Positions 1 to 7,840 of a stretch of DNA of 34,070 nt are shown here, in pieces. The stretch is from GCA-2718845 sp913041905 (GTDB lineage Bacteria > Pseudomonadota > Gammaproteobacteria > GCA-002705445 > GCA-002716945), in the NCBI GenBank assembly GCA_913041905.1, contig CAJWJQ010000008.1, positions 1 to 34,070 on the forward strand, read 5' to 3'. Within the stretch, counting starts at the first letter, position 1. The number at the start of each line of letters is the position of its first letter. A program made the translations under genes and the position numbers. The notes under the pieces are model-generated. The model saw only the letters and a list, made by a program, of their open reading frames with translations, made no database searches and was not told the DNA's origin.

Positions 1-2
1 AT

Positions 3-146
3 GGTTTTGGATATGACCCTATATTTTATTTGCCAAATCTAAAAAAAACGGCTGCCCAGTTAACTGATATTGAAAAAAATAAAATTAGTCATAGAGGAAA
101 AGCTTTAAAAGGAATTGAGAAATATTTTTTAAACGAAACCATATAA
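3..146 (+). CDS. rdgB: Non-canonical purine NTP pyrophosphatase RdgB/HAM1 (3' end only)
   Basis: The window opens inside this gene; frame 3 gives the last 47 residues before a TAA stop. RdgB hydrolyses dITP, XTP and similar deaminated purine triphosphates to monophosphates, keeping them out of DNA. The visible part opens with GFGYDPIFYLP, the family's conserved C-terminal signature, then KKTAAQLT and EKNKISHRGKAL, where the SHR motif contributes to base recognition. The C-terminus (KGIEKYFLNETI) has normal family length. The 5' part lies outside the window. The stop is three bases before the next ATG, so it is probably co-transcribed with the protease gene that follows. Confidence 0.9.
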   Translation, partial: GFGYDPIFYLPNLKKTAAQLTDIEKNKISHRGKALKGIEKYFLNETI

Positions 147-149
147 TTT

Positions 150-1640
150 ATGAAATTTTTAAATTTTAAATACTTTCTAATAATAGCATTATCAATTATA
201 AATCTGAGCTGTGCAACTAATCCTGTCTCTGGGACTCCTGATTTTGTGACTATTACAGAACAACAAGAGATTTCTATTGGTGTTTCTTATCATTCAAAAA
301 TTTTAGAGGAAAATACTATTATAAAGAATAAGGAGCTCAATGATTATTTCCAAAAATTAGGTGATGAGATAGCTAGAAAAAGTCATCGCCCAAACTTAAA
401 ATGGACTTTTACTTTAATTGATGATCCTACATTTAATGCTTTTGCAACTCCAGGTGGATATGTCTACATGTATAGAGGAATGTTAAATTTCTTTAACTCA
501 GAAGCAGAACTTGCAGGGGTAATAGGGCATGAAATTGGCCATGTAACAGCTAGGCATGCAGTTAGAGGTATGAGCACTGCTCAAGTTACTAATCTGCTTA
601 TCGGTATAATACAATCTAATGTTCCAGGTGGTCAGATTGCGAGCAATGCATTTAATCTAATGAATGTAATTATTAATAGGGGTTATGGAAGAAAATTCGA
701 ATTAGAAGCAGATCAATTAGGAGAGGAGTATTTAATACGAAATAACTATAACCCATCTGCTATGTCTGCTTTTTTAAAAATTTTAAAGAATTCTGATGCG
801 CTAGAAAAGAAGATTGCGAAAAAAGAAAATAGAGAGCCTAATGTTAGTTATCATGGAATATTTTCTACACACCCAGACAGTGAAAAAAGAATAAAGGCAT
901 TAACTTCTAATAGAGATGCAGGAAAAAAGTTTAAGAATAATAGAGAAAAATTTTTAAAATTACTTGATGGATCAATTTATGGGTCAAGTCCTGAAGAAGG
1001 ATACGTAAAAGATTCTTTTTTTTATCACCCAATTCTTGCTGTTAAATTTAACATAGATAAATCATGGTTGTTTAAAAATGAACCACAACGACTTTTGTTA
1101 ACAAAAAAAGAAGATAATATAATTATAAACGCGGATGAGTTGCTTACAGATGACTTAGAGAATGGTTTAACTCCAAAAAAATATTTAGAAAATGGGGTAA
1201 ATAAAACTAACTTTTTAAATACAAATAAATTAATTGAAGCTGGAGATTTTTCATATAATGGCCTAAAAGGTTATACTCATTTATATCAAAATGAAAATAT
1301 TGTTTCAACGAGTTATAAAAGATTTATAGTAATCTTTGATACTCAATCAGATGGCATAAAACCTAAAGCATGGATTGTAAATATAAACCTAAGTGATTTA
1401 TCTAATGATGAGCAAGTAAAGAATATGCTAAAAACGTTTTCAAAAATGTCTAAAACTGAAGTTGTAAATTCTAAAGGTTTGAGAATTAAAGTGATTAGAT
1501 TTAGAGAGGGTATGACATATGAAAAACTTGCAGAATCATCTCCATTAGGTGAATTTGCAATTGATAAACTACGCTTACTAAATGGCCACTATCCAAATAA
1601 AAATCCAAAAATTGGAGATTTAATAAAGATTGTCCGATAA
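150..1640 (+). CDS. M48-family zinc metalloprotease, predicted lipoprotein
   Basis: A 496-residue predicted periplasmic, membrane-anchored zinc protease. The N-terminus is a lipoprotein signal: basic start, hydrophobic core to residue 20, lipobox LS-C with Cys21 as the expected lipidation site. The catalytic motif HEIGH lies at residues 127-131, and the third zinc ligand is probably Glu186 in the FELEADQLG motif, typical of peptidase M48. The domain spans about residues 35-255. The C-terminal 200 residues are less familiar; the last 55 (RIKVIRFREGMTYEKLA to the end) loosely resemble a LysM-type or related small fold. Relatives such as BepA and LoiP act in outer-membrane protein quality control, so a similar role is likely but inferred. 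It sits three bases after rdgB and overlaps the exonuclease gene by 11 bases. No clear Shine-Dalgarno sequence is seen. Confidence 0.85.
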   Translation: MKFLNFKYFLIIALSIINLSCATNPVSGTPDFVTITEQQEISIGVSYHSKILEENTIIKNKELNDYFQKLGDEIARKSHRPNLKWTFTLIDDPTFNAFATPGGYVYMYRGMLNFFNSEAELAGVIGHEIGHVTARHAVRGMSTAQVTNLLIGIIQSNVPGGQIASNAFNLMNVIINRGYGRKFELEADQLGEEYLIRNNYNPSAMSAFLKILKNSDALEKKIAKKENREPNVSYHGIFSTHPDSEKRIKALTSNRDAGKKFKNNREKFLKLLDGSIYGSSPEEGYVKDSFFYHPILAVKFNIDKSWLFKNEPQRLLLTKKEDNIIINADELLTDDLENGLTPKKYLENGVNKTNFLNTNKLIEAGDFSYNGLKGYTHLYQNENIVSTSYKRFIVIFDTQSDGIKPKAWIVNINLSDLSNDEQVKNMLKTFSKMSKTEVVNSKGLRIKVIRFREGMTYEKLAESSPLGEFAIDKLRLLNGHYPNKNPKIGDLIKIVR

Positions 1641-2535
1641 CAAATTAGATCAAAAAGCTTTTTTAATAGATTCTACTGGATTTGTTCTAAAATACTGGTT
1701 CTCTATGCCAGTAATAAAAACAAAAGAGCATGAGTCTATATCTGCATTTTTAGGTTTTTGTAATTTTGTAATTAAATTTCTAAAAACATATAAGCCTCTT
1801 TACTTGAGTTTTGCTTTTGATGAAAGTCTTGGAACTTGTTTTAGAAACAAAATATATCCGGATTACAAAAGATCTAGAGAAAAAGCTCCTAAAGAGTTAA
1901 AAATACAATTTAAGTTATGTAGAGAATTCTTAAATTTATTAGGTATAAGTAACATGGCTAGCAAAGAATATGAAGCAGATGATATTTTATATACATTGTC
2001 TAAAAATAATAGAGAAAAAAAACTAAATAATATTATTATTACTAACGACAAAGATCTTTATCAAATTGTTCATGAGGGTGACGTATGGTGGAACTTTGCA
2101 GAAAAAAAATACACACAAAAAGATCTTGTTGAAAAATTAGGTTTTTTACCGCAAAAATTACCTGATTATTTTGGATTAATGGGTGATGCTGTTGACGGTA
2201 TACCTGGTGCGCCAGGAATTGGAAATAAAACTGCATCTGCTTTAATGATTCAATATAAAAATCTTGATAATATTTTAATGTGTGTAGACACTATACCCTT
2301 AAAATTAGGCGAGCGTTATAAACGCTTCATTAAAATCATAGAAGATAATAAAAAAATTATTTATCTTTCTAAAAAGTTAGCTACACTAGAGTATATTGAT
2401 GATTTAAACAAAGATATAAATTCTCTAAATAGAAAAGAAGTGGATTTTACTAAACTAGATAACTTCTTAAGTCAAACGGGAATGAAAGAGGGTCAAAAAG
2501 ATTCTTGGATCAAAAATATTAAAAAAAGTATTTAA
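1630..2535 (+). CDS. Stand-alone 5'-3' exonuclease / flap endonuclease (Xni/ExoIX-like)
   Basis: A 301-residue protein matching the 5' nuclease domain of DNA polymerase I without any polymerase part. All the metal-binding acids I expect can be placed: Asp14 (LIDSTG), Asp64 (AFDES), Glu115/Asp117/Asp118 (YEADD), Asp140/Asp142 (NDKD) and Asp186/Asp189 (GDAVDG). A helix-hairpin-helix DNA-binding segment (PGAPGIGNKTA) follows. It should cut 5' flaps or RNA primers; E. coli Xni is the closest named model, but this protein is about 50 residues longer. The start is TTG at 1630, because the conserved strand begins only ten codons later and no ATG lies between. It overlaps the protease gene by 11 bases. 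A second copy of this domain is in polA at 15769-18447. Confidence 0.85.
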   Translation: MSDNKLDQKAFLIDSTGFVLKYWFSMPVIKTKEHESISAFLGFCNFVIKFLKTYKPLYLSFAFDESLGTCFRNKIYPDYKRSREKAPKELKIQFKLCREFLNLLGISNMASKEYEADDILYTLSKNNREKKLNNIIITNDKDLYQIVHEGDVWWNFAEKKYTQKDLVEKLGFLPQKLPDYFGLMGDAVDGIPGAPGIGNKTASALMIQYKNLDNILMCVDTIPLKLGERYKRFIKIIEDNKKIIYLSKKLATLEYIDDLNKDINSLNRKEVDFTKLDNFLSQTGMKEGQKDSWIKNIKKSI

Positions 2536-2542
2536 AATTAAT

Positions 2543-3796
2543 ATGAAAAAAAATATATTCTATGCACAATCTGGCGGTGTAACTCCAGTGATAAATTCAA
2601 CAGCAGCTGGATTAATAGATGCATATAAATGTAATAAAAAAAAATTTGGCAAAATGTATGTTGGTAAAAATGGTATTGCAGGCGCTATAAACGAAGAACT
2701 TATAGATATTGACAAAGAAAATAGCAAAGAACTTGCAAAATTAAAACATACACCAGGAGGCGCTTTTGGTTCTTGTAGAATAAAATTACAAGACCCTGTA
2801 AAAAATAAGAAAGAATTTATAAGAATATTGAATGTTTTCAAAGCTCATAATATCGGGTATTTTTTCTATAATGGAGGAGGGGATTCACAAGATACAACTA
2901 ATAAACTTGAAAAATTTTTTAAACAAAACTCTTATGATGTTAAATGTATTGGTTTACCAAAAACAATCGATAATGATTTACCAATAACTGATAATTGTCC
3001 AGGATATGGAACAGTAGCAAAATATATTGCGACATCTACATATGAGGCTTCACTTGATGTTGCGTCCATGTCTAATTCCTCAACTAAAGTTTTCCTACTT
3101 GAAGTTATGGGTAGACACGCTGGATGGTTAGCAGCTGCTTCAGGCATAATTAAAGATAATAATGTACATGCCCCACATATAATACTTTTACCAGAAGTGT
3201 TGTTTGTGCGAGATTCATTCTTATCGAAAGTTAAGAAATCTGTTAAAAAGTATGGGTATTGTGTAATTGTTGCTTCTGAAGGAATAAAGAATTCACAAAA
3301 TAAATTTGTTTCAGCGAGTAGTTCTAAAGATAGTTTTGGACACACGCATCTAGGTGGAGTAGCCCCAAAATTAGCATCTTATATTACTGACAAACTAAAG
3401 TTTAAAGTACACTGGGCTGTTGCTGATTATTTGCAAAGATCAGCGCGACATATTGGTTCAAAAATTGATGTTCAACAAGCATATGCTGTTGGGTATGAGG
3501 CATTAGAAGTAGCTAAAAAGGGTTTAAGCGGGGTAATGATTACAATAACAAGCTCTCGTTCAGGTAAATATAAGTGGAAAATAAAAAATACTAAACTAGC
3601 TAAAGTCGCTAACAAGGAAAAACAACTTCCTATGTCGTACATAAGCAAAGATGGTTTCGGAATAACTGGCAAATGTAAAAAATATATACAGAATTTAGTT
3701 GAAGGTGAAGATTATCCCCCATATAAAAACGGCATTCCGGTGTATGCCAAATTAGAACATCCTTTGGTGAGAAAAAAGCTTAAGAATTTTAAATAA
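2543..3796 (+). CDS. pfp: Pyrophosphate-dependent 6-phosphofructokinase
   Basis: A 417-residue phosphofructokinase that interconverts fructose 6-phosphate and fructose 1,6-bisphosphate. Seen motifs are an N-terminal SGGVTPVIN phosphate loop, GGGDSQDT at 111-118, PKTIDNDLPITD at 139-150 and MGRHAGW at 189-195. Lysine 140 in PKTIDND, where ATP enzymes carry glycine, is the accepted mark of pyrophosphate use; the length also fits the PPi type rather than the about 320-residue ATP enzyme. Such enzymes work reversibly and are common in methylotrophic and sulfur-oxidising gammaproteobacteria, where they can also act on sedoheptulose phosphates; that wider substrate range is inferred. It starts seven bases after the exonuclease stop, with no Shine-Dalgarno sequence, and ends facing hemH. 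Confidence 0.88.
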   Translation: MKKNIFYAQSGGVTPVINSTAAGLIDAYKCNKKKFGKMYVGKNGIAGAINEELIDIDKENSKELAKLKHTPGGAFGSCRIKLQDPVKNKKEFIRILNVFKAHNIGYFFYNGGGDSQDTTNKLEKFFKQNSYDVKCIGLPKTIDNDLPITDNCPGYGTVAKYIATSTYEASLDVASMSNSSTKVFLLEVMGRHAGWLAAASGIIKDNNVHAPHIILLPEVLFVRDSFLSKVKKSVKKYGYCVIVASEGIKNSQNKFVSASSSKDSFGHTHLGGVAPKLASYITDKLKFKVHWAVADYLQRSARHIGSKIDVQQAYAVGYEALEVAKKGLSGVMITITSSRSGKYKWKIKNTKLAKVANKEKQLPMSYISKDGFGITGKCKKYIQNLVEGEDYPPYKNGIPVYAKLEHPLVRKKLKNFK

Positions 3797-3819
3797 AACT
3801 GTACATAAATTAATACGCA

Positions 3820-4809
3820 CTACGAGTTTTTCCTAATTATATCTATCATTGTATCTATATATCCAGGGTAATTATTAAGACATGGTATAAAATTAAACTT
3901 TAATCCTTTTGATTTAAGAAATAAATCATGAGACTCTTCCCCAATTTCCTCTATAGTTTCTAAACAATCAGCTACAAAGCCAGGACAAAAAACTTGTATA
4001 TTTTTTATATTTTCAGTCGGTAATTTTATTAACCTTTCTGCCAAATATGGTTTAATCCACTCTGACTTACCAAATCTTGATTGAAACACAGTTTCATAAT
4101 CATTATTTTTCAAATTTAATTTCTTCGCTATTAACTTAGCTGTTATAAAACACTGTTTTTGATATGGTTCTTTATCACAAATATATGATTTAGGTATTCC
4201 ATGGAATGATAAAAGAAGTTTTCCAGGCTTGCCATAATTATCCTGATACTGTTTAATTAGATTTGCACAAGAACTAATATATAGATCATTATTATGAAAA
4301 TCTTTTATAATATTTATAAAAATTTTATTAGTTAAATTAAGTTTTTTTAATACGTTATTGGTTTTTTTTATTATTGATAGCGTTGTAGTGGTTGAGTACT
4401 GTGGGAACATAGGAATAATTAGAATTTTTCTTATGCCTTTTTCATAAAATTTTTTTATTTTTGATTCTATTGATGGCTCACCATACCTCATAGCTATATC
4501 TAATAATAAATTATTATTTTCTAAGACAATTTTATTTCTGAGTGAATCTAATTGTAAGATAGAATTATGTAATAATGGAGAACCATTTTTTGACCAAATC
4601 TTCTTATATAATTCAGCGCTCTTCTTAGGCCTTACTCTTAAAATTATTAAATAAAGAAATGGTAGCCACAAAATTCTTGGTAGCCTTATTACATCTGGGT
4701 CTGAAAGGAATTCTGATAAATATTTACGAACATCTTCTACATTAGGAGATTTGGGTGTTCCTAGATTAATTAATAAAACGCCTGTAGATTCTAGTTTTGA
4801 ATTTATCAT
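3820..4809 (-). CDS. hemH: Ferrochelatase (protohaem ferrolyase)
   Basis: A 329-residue enzyme that inserts ferrous iron into protoporphyrin IX in the last step of haem synthesis. The N-terminus GVLLINLGTPKSPNVEDVRKYL is typical (residues 10-31). The catalytic histidine is in LSFHGIP (His203), VFQSRFG follows at 241-247, and the acidic FVADCLETIEEI motif (from 278) supplies the conserved glutamate. Length is normal. It lies 17 bases after the HNH nuclease gene on the same strand and converges on pfp with a 23-base gap. Haem supply is relevant to the two c-type cytochromes in this window. No iron-sulfur-cluster cysteine set is evident. Confidence 0.95.
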   Translation of the reverse strand: MINSKLESTGVLLINLGTPKSPNVEDVRKYLSEFLSDPDVIRLPRILWLPFLYLIILRVRPKKSAELYKKIWSKNGSPLLHNSILQLDSLRNKIVLENNNLLLDIAMRYGEPSIESKIKKFYEKGIRKILIIPMFPQYSTTTTLSIIKKTNNVLKKLNLTNKIFINIIKDFHNNDLYISSCANLIKQYQDNYGKPGKLLLSFHGIPKSYICDKEPYQKQCFITAKLIAKKLNLKNNDYETVFQSRFGKSEWIKPYLAERLIKLPTENIKNIQVFCPGFVADCLETIEEIGEESHDLFLKSKGLKFNFIPCLNNYPGYIDTMIDIIRKNS

Positions 4810-4826
4810 AATATTTTAAAATAAAC

Positions 4827-5411
4827 TTAAAAATTTTTATATCTTTCTAATAAAGGGCTATTCTTTGAAATATGTGACATTAAAAACTCCATTTGATCAA
4901 CTAGAATTTTACGCCCTCGCAAAATAAGATATTCTACTCGCGATGGACTGAAAGGTATTGCGAGTAACATCATATTTGCATCCTCTGGTGTCTTGCCACC
5001 TTTGTGGTTATTGCATCTTCTACATGCTGTGACTACATTAGTCCAAACATCTTCCCCTCCCAATGAAAGTGGTATTACATGATCTCTAGAGAGACTTCTG
5101 TGACTAAAATCACTGCCACAGTACAAACACTTATTATCGTCTCTCATGAATAATGTAGTGTTATTTAGCGTAGGTGTAAATGAAGAATAATCGAGTTTAT
5201 GTAAATTTCTAGTAGCTATGATGGAATTAATATTTAAGGAGCTTCTTAGGCCTGTAAGGCGGTTATAACCACCCATTATTTTCATGGATGATGCTCCACA
5301 TTCGTATACTATCTGATCAAGATAGTACAGCTTAACTGCTGCTTGATAATTTATCCATCCAGTTGGATGCCCAGCTGAATTTAGCCTTAAAATTTGTCTA
5401 TTTTCAATCAT
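4827..5411 (-). CDS. HNH endonuclease family protein
   Basis: A 194-residue protein with a clear HNH nuclease domain at about residues 90-140: a zinc site made by Cys95-x2-Cys98 and Cys130-x2-Cys133, the catalytic pair Asp110-His111 in SRDHVIPLS, Asn125, and His136 in CNNHKGG. The N-terminal 85 residues (with GHPTGWINYQAAVKLYY) form a conserved lead-in found in a widespread, chromosomally encoded HNH family. No methylase, integrase or phage gene is near, so it is not obviously part of a restriction system or mobile element. Its role is unknown; DNA repair is one possibility. It is the first gene of a two-gene unit with hemH, and the long regulatory gap at 5412-5838 lies upstream. Confidence 0.85.
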   Translation of the reverse strand: MIENRQILRLNSAGHPTGWINYQAAVKLYYLDQIVYECGASSMKIMGGYNRLTGLRSSLNINSIIATRNLHKLDYSSFTPTLNNTTLFMRDDNKCLYCGSDFSHRSLSRDHVIPLSLGGEDVWTNVVTACRRCNNHKGGKTPEDANMMLLAIPFSPSRVEYLILRGRKILVDQMEFLMSHISKNSPLLERYKNF

Positions 5412-5467
5412 TAAAATATTATAACTTACTTAATTAAGATGAATTACTAATTATATTAAAACTAGTT

Positions 5468-5484
5468 TGCACATTAAGTGTGCA
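5468..5484. promoter_or_regulatory. NtrC-box-like inverted repeat (TGCAC-N7-GTGCA)
   Basis: A 17-base dyad, TGCACATTAAGTGTGCA, has the exact half-sites and spacing of the classical enterobacterial NtrC enhancer site. It lies 57 bases upstream of the HNH start and 355 bases upstream of priA. I find no sigma-54 promoter with the required GG-N10-GC spacing on either strand nearby, so NtrC control is uncertain here. Another dimeric regulator could own the site. A matching dyad occurs at 12741-12757, where a sigma-54 promoter is present. Confidence 0.4.
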
Positions 5485-5741
5485 TTAATCAAAAATATTG
5501 TCAAAAAGTATTATTTTTAGGTCATTTCTAATGCTCCATAATGGATAAATCGCTAAAAACCTAGGGTTTATTAACAATGCTGTAAATTCTAAACAAACAT
5601 AATCTTGTGAGGTTTCTATAACATTAATATATTTATTTACTTTATATATTATTGATATTTATATATTTTTTTTATTGATTATAAAACGTACAATCCAACA
5701 AAAATAATACATAGAAATAAAAAGTACCGATTAATTGGGTT

Positions 5742-5776
5742 TTATCCACAGTTTTGTTCACAATTTCTGTGGATAA
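5742..5776. promoter_or_regulatory. Inverted pair of DnaA boxes with an intervening near-box
   Basis: TTATCCACA occurs on the + strand at 5742-5750 and on the - strand at 5768-5776; both match the strict DnaA box. With flanking bases they form a 10-base perfect inverted repeat (TTATCCACAG / CTGTGGATAA) separated by 15 bases. Between them, TTGTTCACA at 5754-5762 differs from the consensus TTATNCACA at one position. The cluster ends 28 bases before the priA -35 element. Confidence 0.65.
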
Positions 5777-5803
5777 ATAATTCTACTGTATGTTCTAGTT
5801 AAT

Positions 5804-5833
5804 TTGTCAAAAAAACAGACCTAAATGTATAAT
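5804..5833 (+). promoter_or_regulatory. Sigma-70-type promoter of priA
   Basis: TTGTCA (5804-5809) and a perfect TATAAT (5828-5833) are 18 bases apart. The expected transcription start is about 5839-5841, which falls on the priA ATG, implying a leaderless or near-leaderless message. Confidence 0.7.
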
Positions 5834-5838
5834 AAATT

Positions 5839-7833
5839 ATGTTAAATATTGCTACAGTAACTCTTAACCTTCCTTTGTATAAAACCTTTGATTATTTAAT
5901 ACCTGATTCCTGTTCAAGCATTATGCCTGGCTCAAGGGTTGAGGTTCCATTTGGAAACAAGAAGATAATTGGAGTTGTTCTTTCATGTAAATCAAATCAA
6001 AAAAAAGAACATATAAATTATAAGCTAAAGAAAATTGTTAAAGTAATAGATATCAATCCAAGCATAAGCAAAGATATATTAAATTTATGCAATTGGGCAT
6101 CTAATTATTATCAACACCCCATTGGTCAAGTGTTATTTAATACGCTGCCAAAACAAATTAGAGAGGGTAAGAGTACAAGGGAAAATGATTTTCTTATATC
6201 GGATAAGGAAGAATCTACAATAAAACAAAACATAATAAAATTAAATGAAGAGCAAAATAAAATATATGAGGAAATATATATAAATAAATCTAAATTTTCT
6301 AGTTATTTGATTAATGGCATAACAGGGAGCGGAAAAACAGAAGTGTATATTAAATTAACAGACGCAATCGTGAAAGATGGTGGGCAAACTCTCATAATTG
6401 TTCCAGAAATAAATTTAACACCTCAAACAGTAGCCAGATTTAAAAAATATTTAGACTGTAATATTTTCTCATATCATTCATCAATAACTGAAAAAGAAAA
6501 GATGAAGGTATGGAACTATTCAAAAAATTCTAATCTAGATATTGTAATAGGCACAAGATCTTCTATATTTTTACCATTTAAAAACTTAAAAATGATTATA
6601 GTGGATGAAGAACATGATACATCTCTTAAACAACAGGAAAAATTTAAATATCATGCGAGAGATTTAGCTATCGTTAGATCAAAAAATTTAAACATACCCA
6701 TAATAATTGGAAGCGCCACTCCTTCTTTTGAGAGTTTGTATAATTCTGATATTAATAAATCTAAGAAATTTAATTTAACAAAAAGATTTTTTAAAGCAGA
6801 ATTACCAGAAATTGCCATTGTTGATCTTAACAAAGATATTCCAGATGATGGTATTTCAAATTTTCTTAAAAAATCCATTAAAACACAATTAAGCAGGAAC
6901 AAACAATGTTTATTGTTTATTGGCAGAAGAGGTTTTAGCAGCGCATTAATGTGTGGGAACTGTAACTGGGTATCTAGGTGTAATAAATGTGAATCATTTA
7001 TGACCTATCACCAATCTCAAAAATTGGTAAAATGTCATCATTGTGGTTATCAAGAAAAAATATTAAAAAATCCTGGTAGTTGTGAAAAATGTGATGTTCG
7101 CCCTATTGGTTATGGAACCCAACGTATTGAAGAAAAAATAAAAAATTTATTCCCAAAAACAAAAATAGCAAGGATAGACAGTGATACTATTTCAAATATA
7201 AAAAAACTAAATGAATTTGTAGATAAAGCAAATAATAATGAAATTGATATCTTAATTGGAACGCAAATGTTGGTAAAAGGTCATGATTTCCCAAATGTAT
7301 CATTAGTTGGAATTATAGATATAGATTCAGGTTTATATAGTTTGGACTTTAGAGGTTTAGAAAAAACGGCTCAGTTAATCACTCAGGTTTCTGGAAGGTC
7401 TGGCAGAAAAGAACATAGGGGACAGGTAATAATTCAAACTAGGAGACCTGATCATCCTTTGCTACATGTGTTATTAAAAAAAGGTTATATAGAATTTTCT
7501 AAAAAAAATATGGAAGAACGTGATAAAGCTGGATTGCCACCATTTAGTTACATATCCTTAATTAGGGCCTCATCAACAGTAAAAAGTAAATCACTATTAT
7601 TTTTAGAAGAAGTAAAGAGAAAATTTAACAATGAAAAATCTATTTTTTTCTATGGTCCAGCTGAAGCACCTATAGGTAGAAAAAATAATATGTATTTCTT
7701 TCAAATATTATTTGGATCAAAAAATAGAAATGCTTTAGCAATTAAAACACAGGAAATAAGACAATACATGGATAGAAAAAAACCTTACAATATAAGATGG
7801 TCTCTAGACGTAGACCCTATTGATTTATATTAG
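5839..7833 (+). CDS. priA: Primosomal protein N' (replication restart helicase PriA)
   Basis: A 664-residue 3'-5' DNA helicase that reloads the replication fork after collapse. The N-terminal DNA-binding part begins with LPLYKTFDYLIP and VPFG; NWASNYYQHPIGQVLF follows at about 85-100. The helicase has Walker A TGSGKTE at 162-168 and the DEEH box at 256-259. The cysteine-rich zinc region (CGNCNWVSRCNKC, then CHHC and CEKC, about 370-415) is intact, followed by GTQRIEEK and the second helicase motifs (GTQMLVKGHDFP). It is about 70 residues shorter than the E. coli protein. The start is supported by family alignment: the conserved strand begins at residue 4. No Shine-Dalgarno sequence is present, which fits a leaderless message. 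argS follows after seven bases. Confidence 0.95.
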   Translation: MLNIATVTLNLPLYKTFDYLIPDSCSSIMPGSRVEVPFGNKKIIGVVLSCKSNQKKEHINYKLKKIVKVIDINPSISKDILNLCNWASNYYQHPIGQVLFNTLPKQIREGKSTRENDFLISDKEESTIKQNIIKLNEEQNKIYEEIYINKSKFSSYLINGITGSGKTEVYIKLTDAIVKDGGQTLIIVPEINLTPQTVARFKKYLDCNIFSYHSSITEKEKMKVWNYSKNSNLDIVIGTRSSIFLPFKNLKMIIVDEEHDTSLKQQEKFKYHARDLAIVRSKNLNIPIIIGSATPSFESLYNSDINKSKKFNLTKRFFKAELPEIAIVDLNKDIPDDGISNFLKKSIKTQLSRNKQCLLFIGRRGFSSALMCGNCNWVSRCNKCESFMTYHQSQKLVKCHHCGYQEKILKNPGSCEKCDVRPIGYGTQRIEEKIKNLFPKTKIARIDSDTISNIKKLNEFVDKANNNEIDILIGTQMLVKGHDFPNVSLVGIIDIDSGLYSLDFRGLEKTAQLITQVSGRSGRKEHRGQVIIQTRRPDHPLLHVLLKKGYIEFSKKNMEERDKAGLPPFSYISLIRASSTVKSKSLLFLEEVKRKFNNEKSIFFYGPAEAPIGRKNNMYFFQILFGSKNRNALAIKTQEIRQYMDRKKPYNIRWSLDVDPIDLY

Positions 7834-7840
7834 AAATAAC

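Larger units (their letters stand above)
5412..5838. other. 427-bp gene-free region with DnaA boxes (possible replication origin or DnaA-controlled promoter)
   Basis: This is the only intergenic stretch over 300 bases. It lies between the divergent HNH and priA genes. It contains a TGCAC-N7-GTGCA dyad near its left end, a very AT-rich tract (about 5620-5690, almost free of G and C), two perfect inverted DnaA boxes at 5742-5776 with a near-box between them, a weak box at 5540-5548 on the other strand, and the priA promoter. I see no gene or RNA in it. An AT-rich tract beside DnaA boxes is the layout of a bacterial origin, but no dnaA gene is near and transcription does not clearly diverge here on a larger scale. 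Confidence 0.5.

Noticed and set aside
142..149. TATAAT as a promoter for the M48 gene
   Set aside because: It overlaps the rdgB stop, is too close to the ATG and has no -35 at a workable distance.
2560..3672. Three - strand reading frames opposite pfp
   Set aside because: They mirror a strongly conserved enzyme gene and match no family.
3797..3819. Terminator between pfp and hemH
   Set aside because: No stable stem can be drawn in the 23-base gap.
5519..5534. Sigma-54 promoter downstream of the NtrC-like dyad at 5468
   Set aside because: The GG and GC are 11 bases apart instead of 10, and the flanking consensus is poor.
5555..5570. AAACC-TAG-GGTTT inverted repeat as an operator or terminator
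   Set aside because: Arms of five bases with a three-base spacer are too short to stand out in this AT-rich background.
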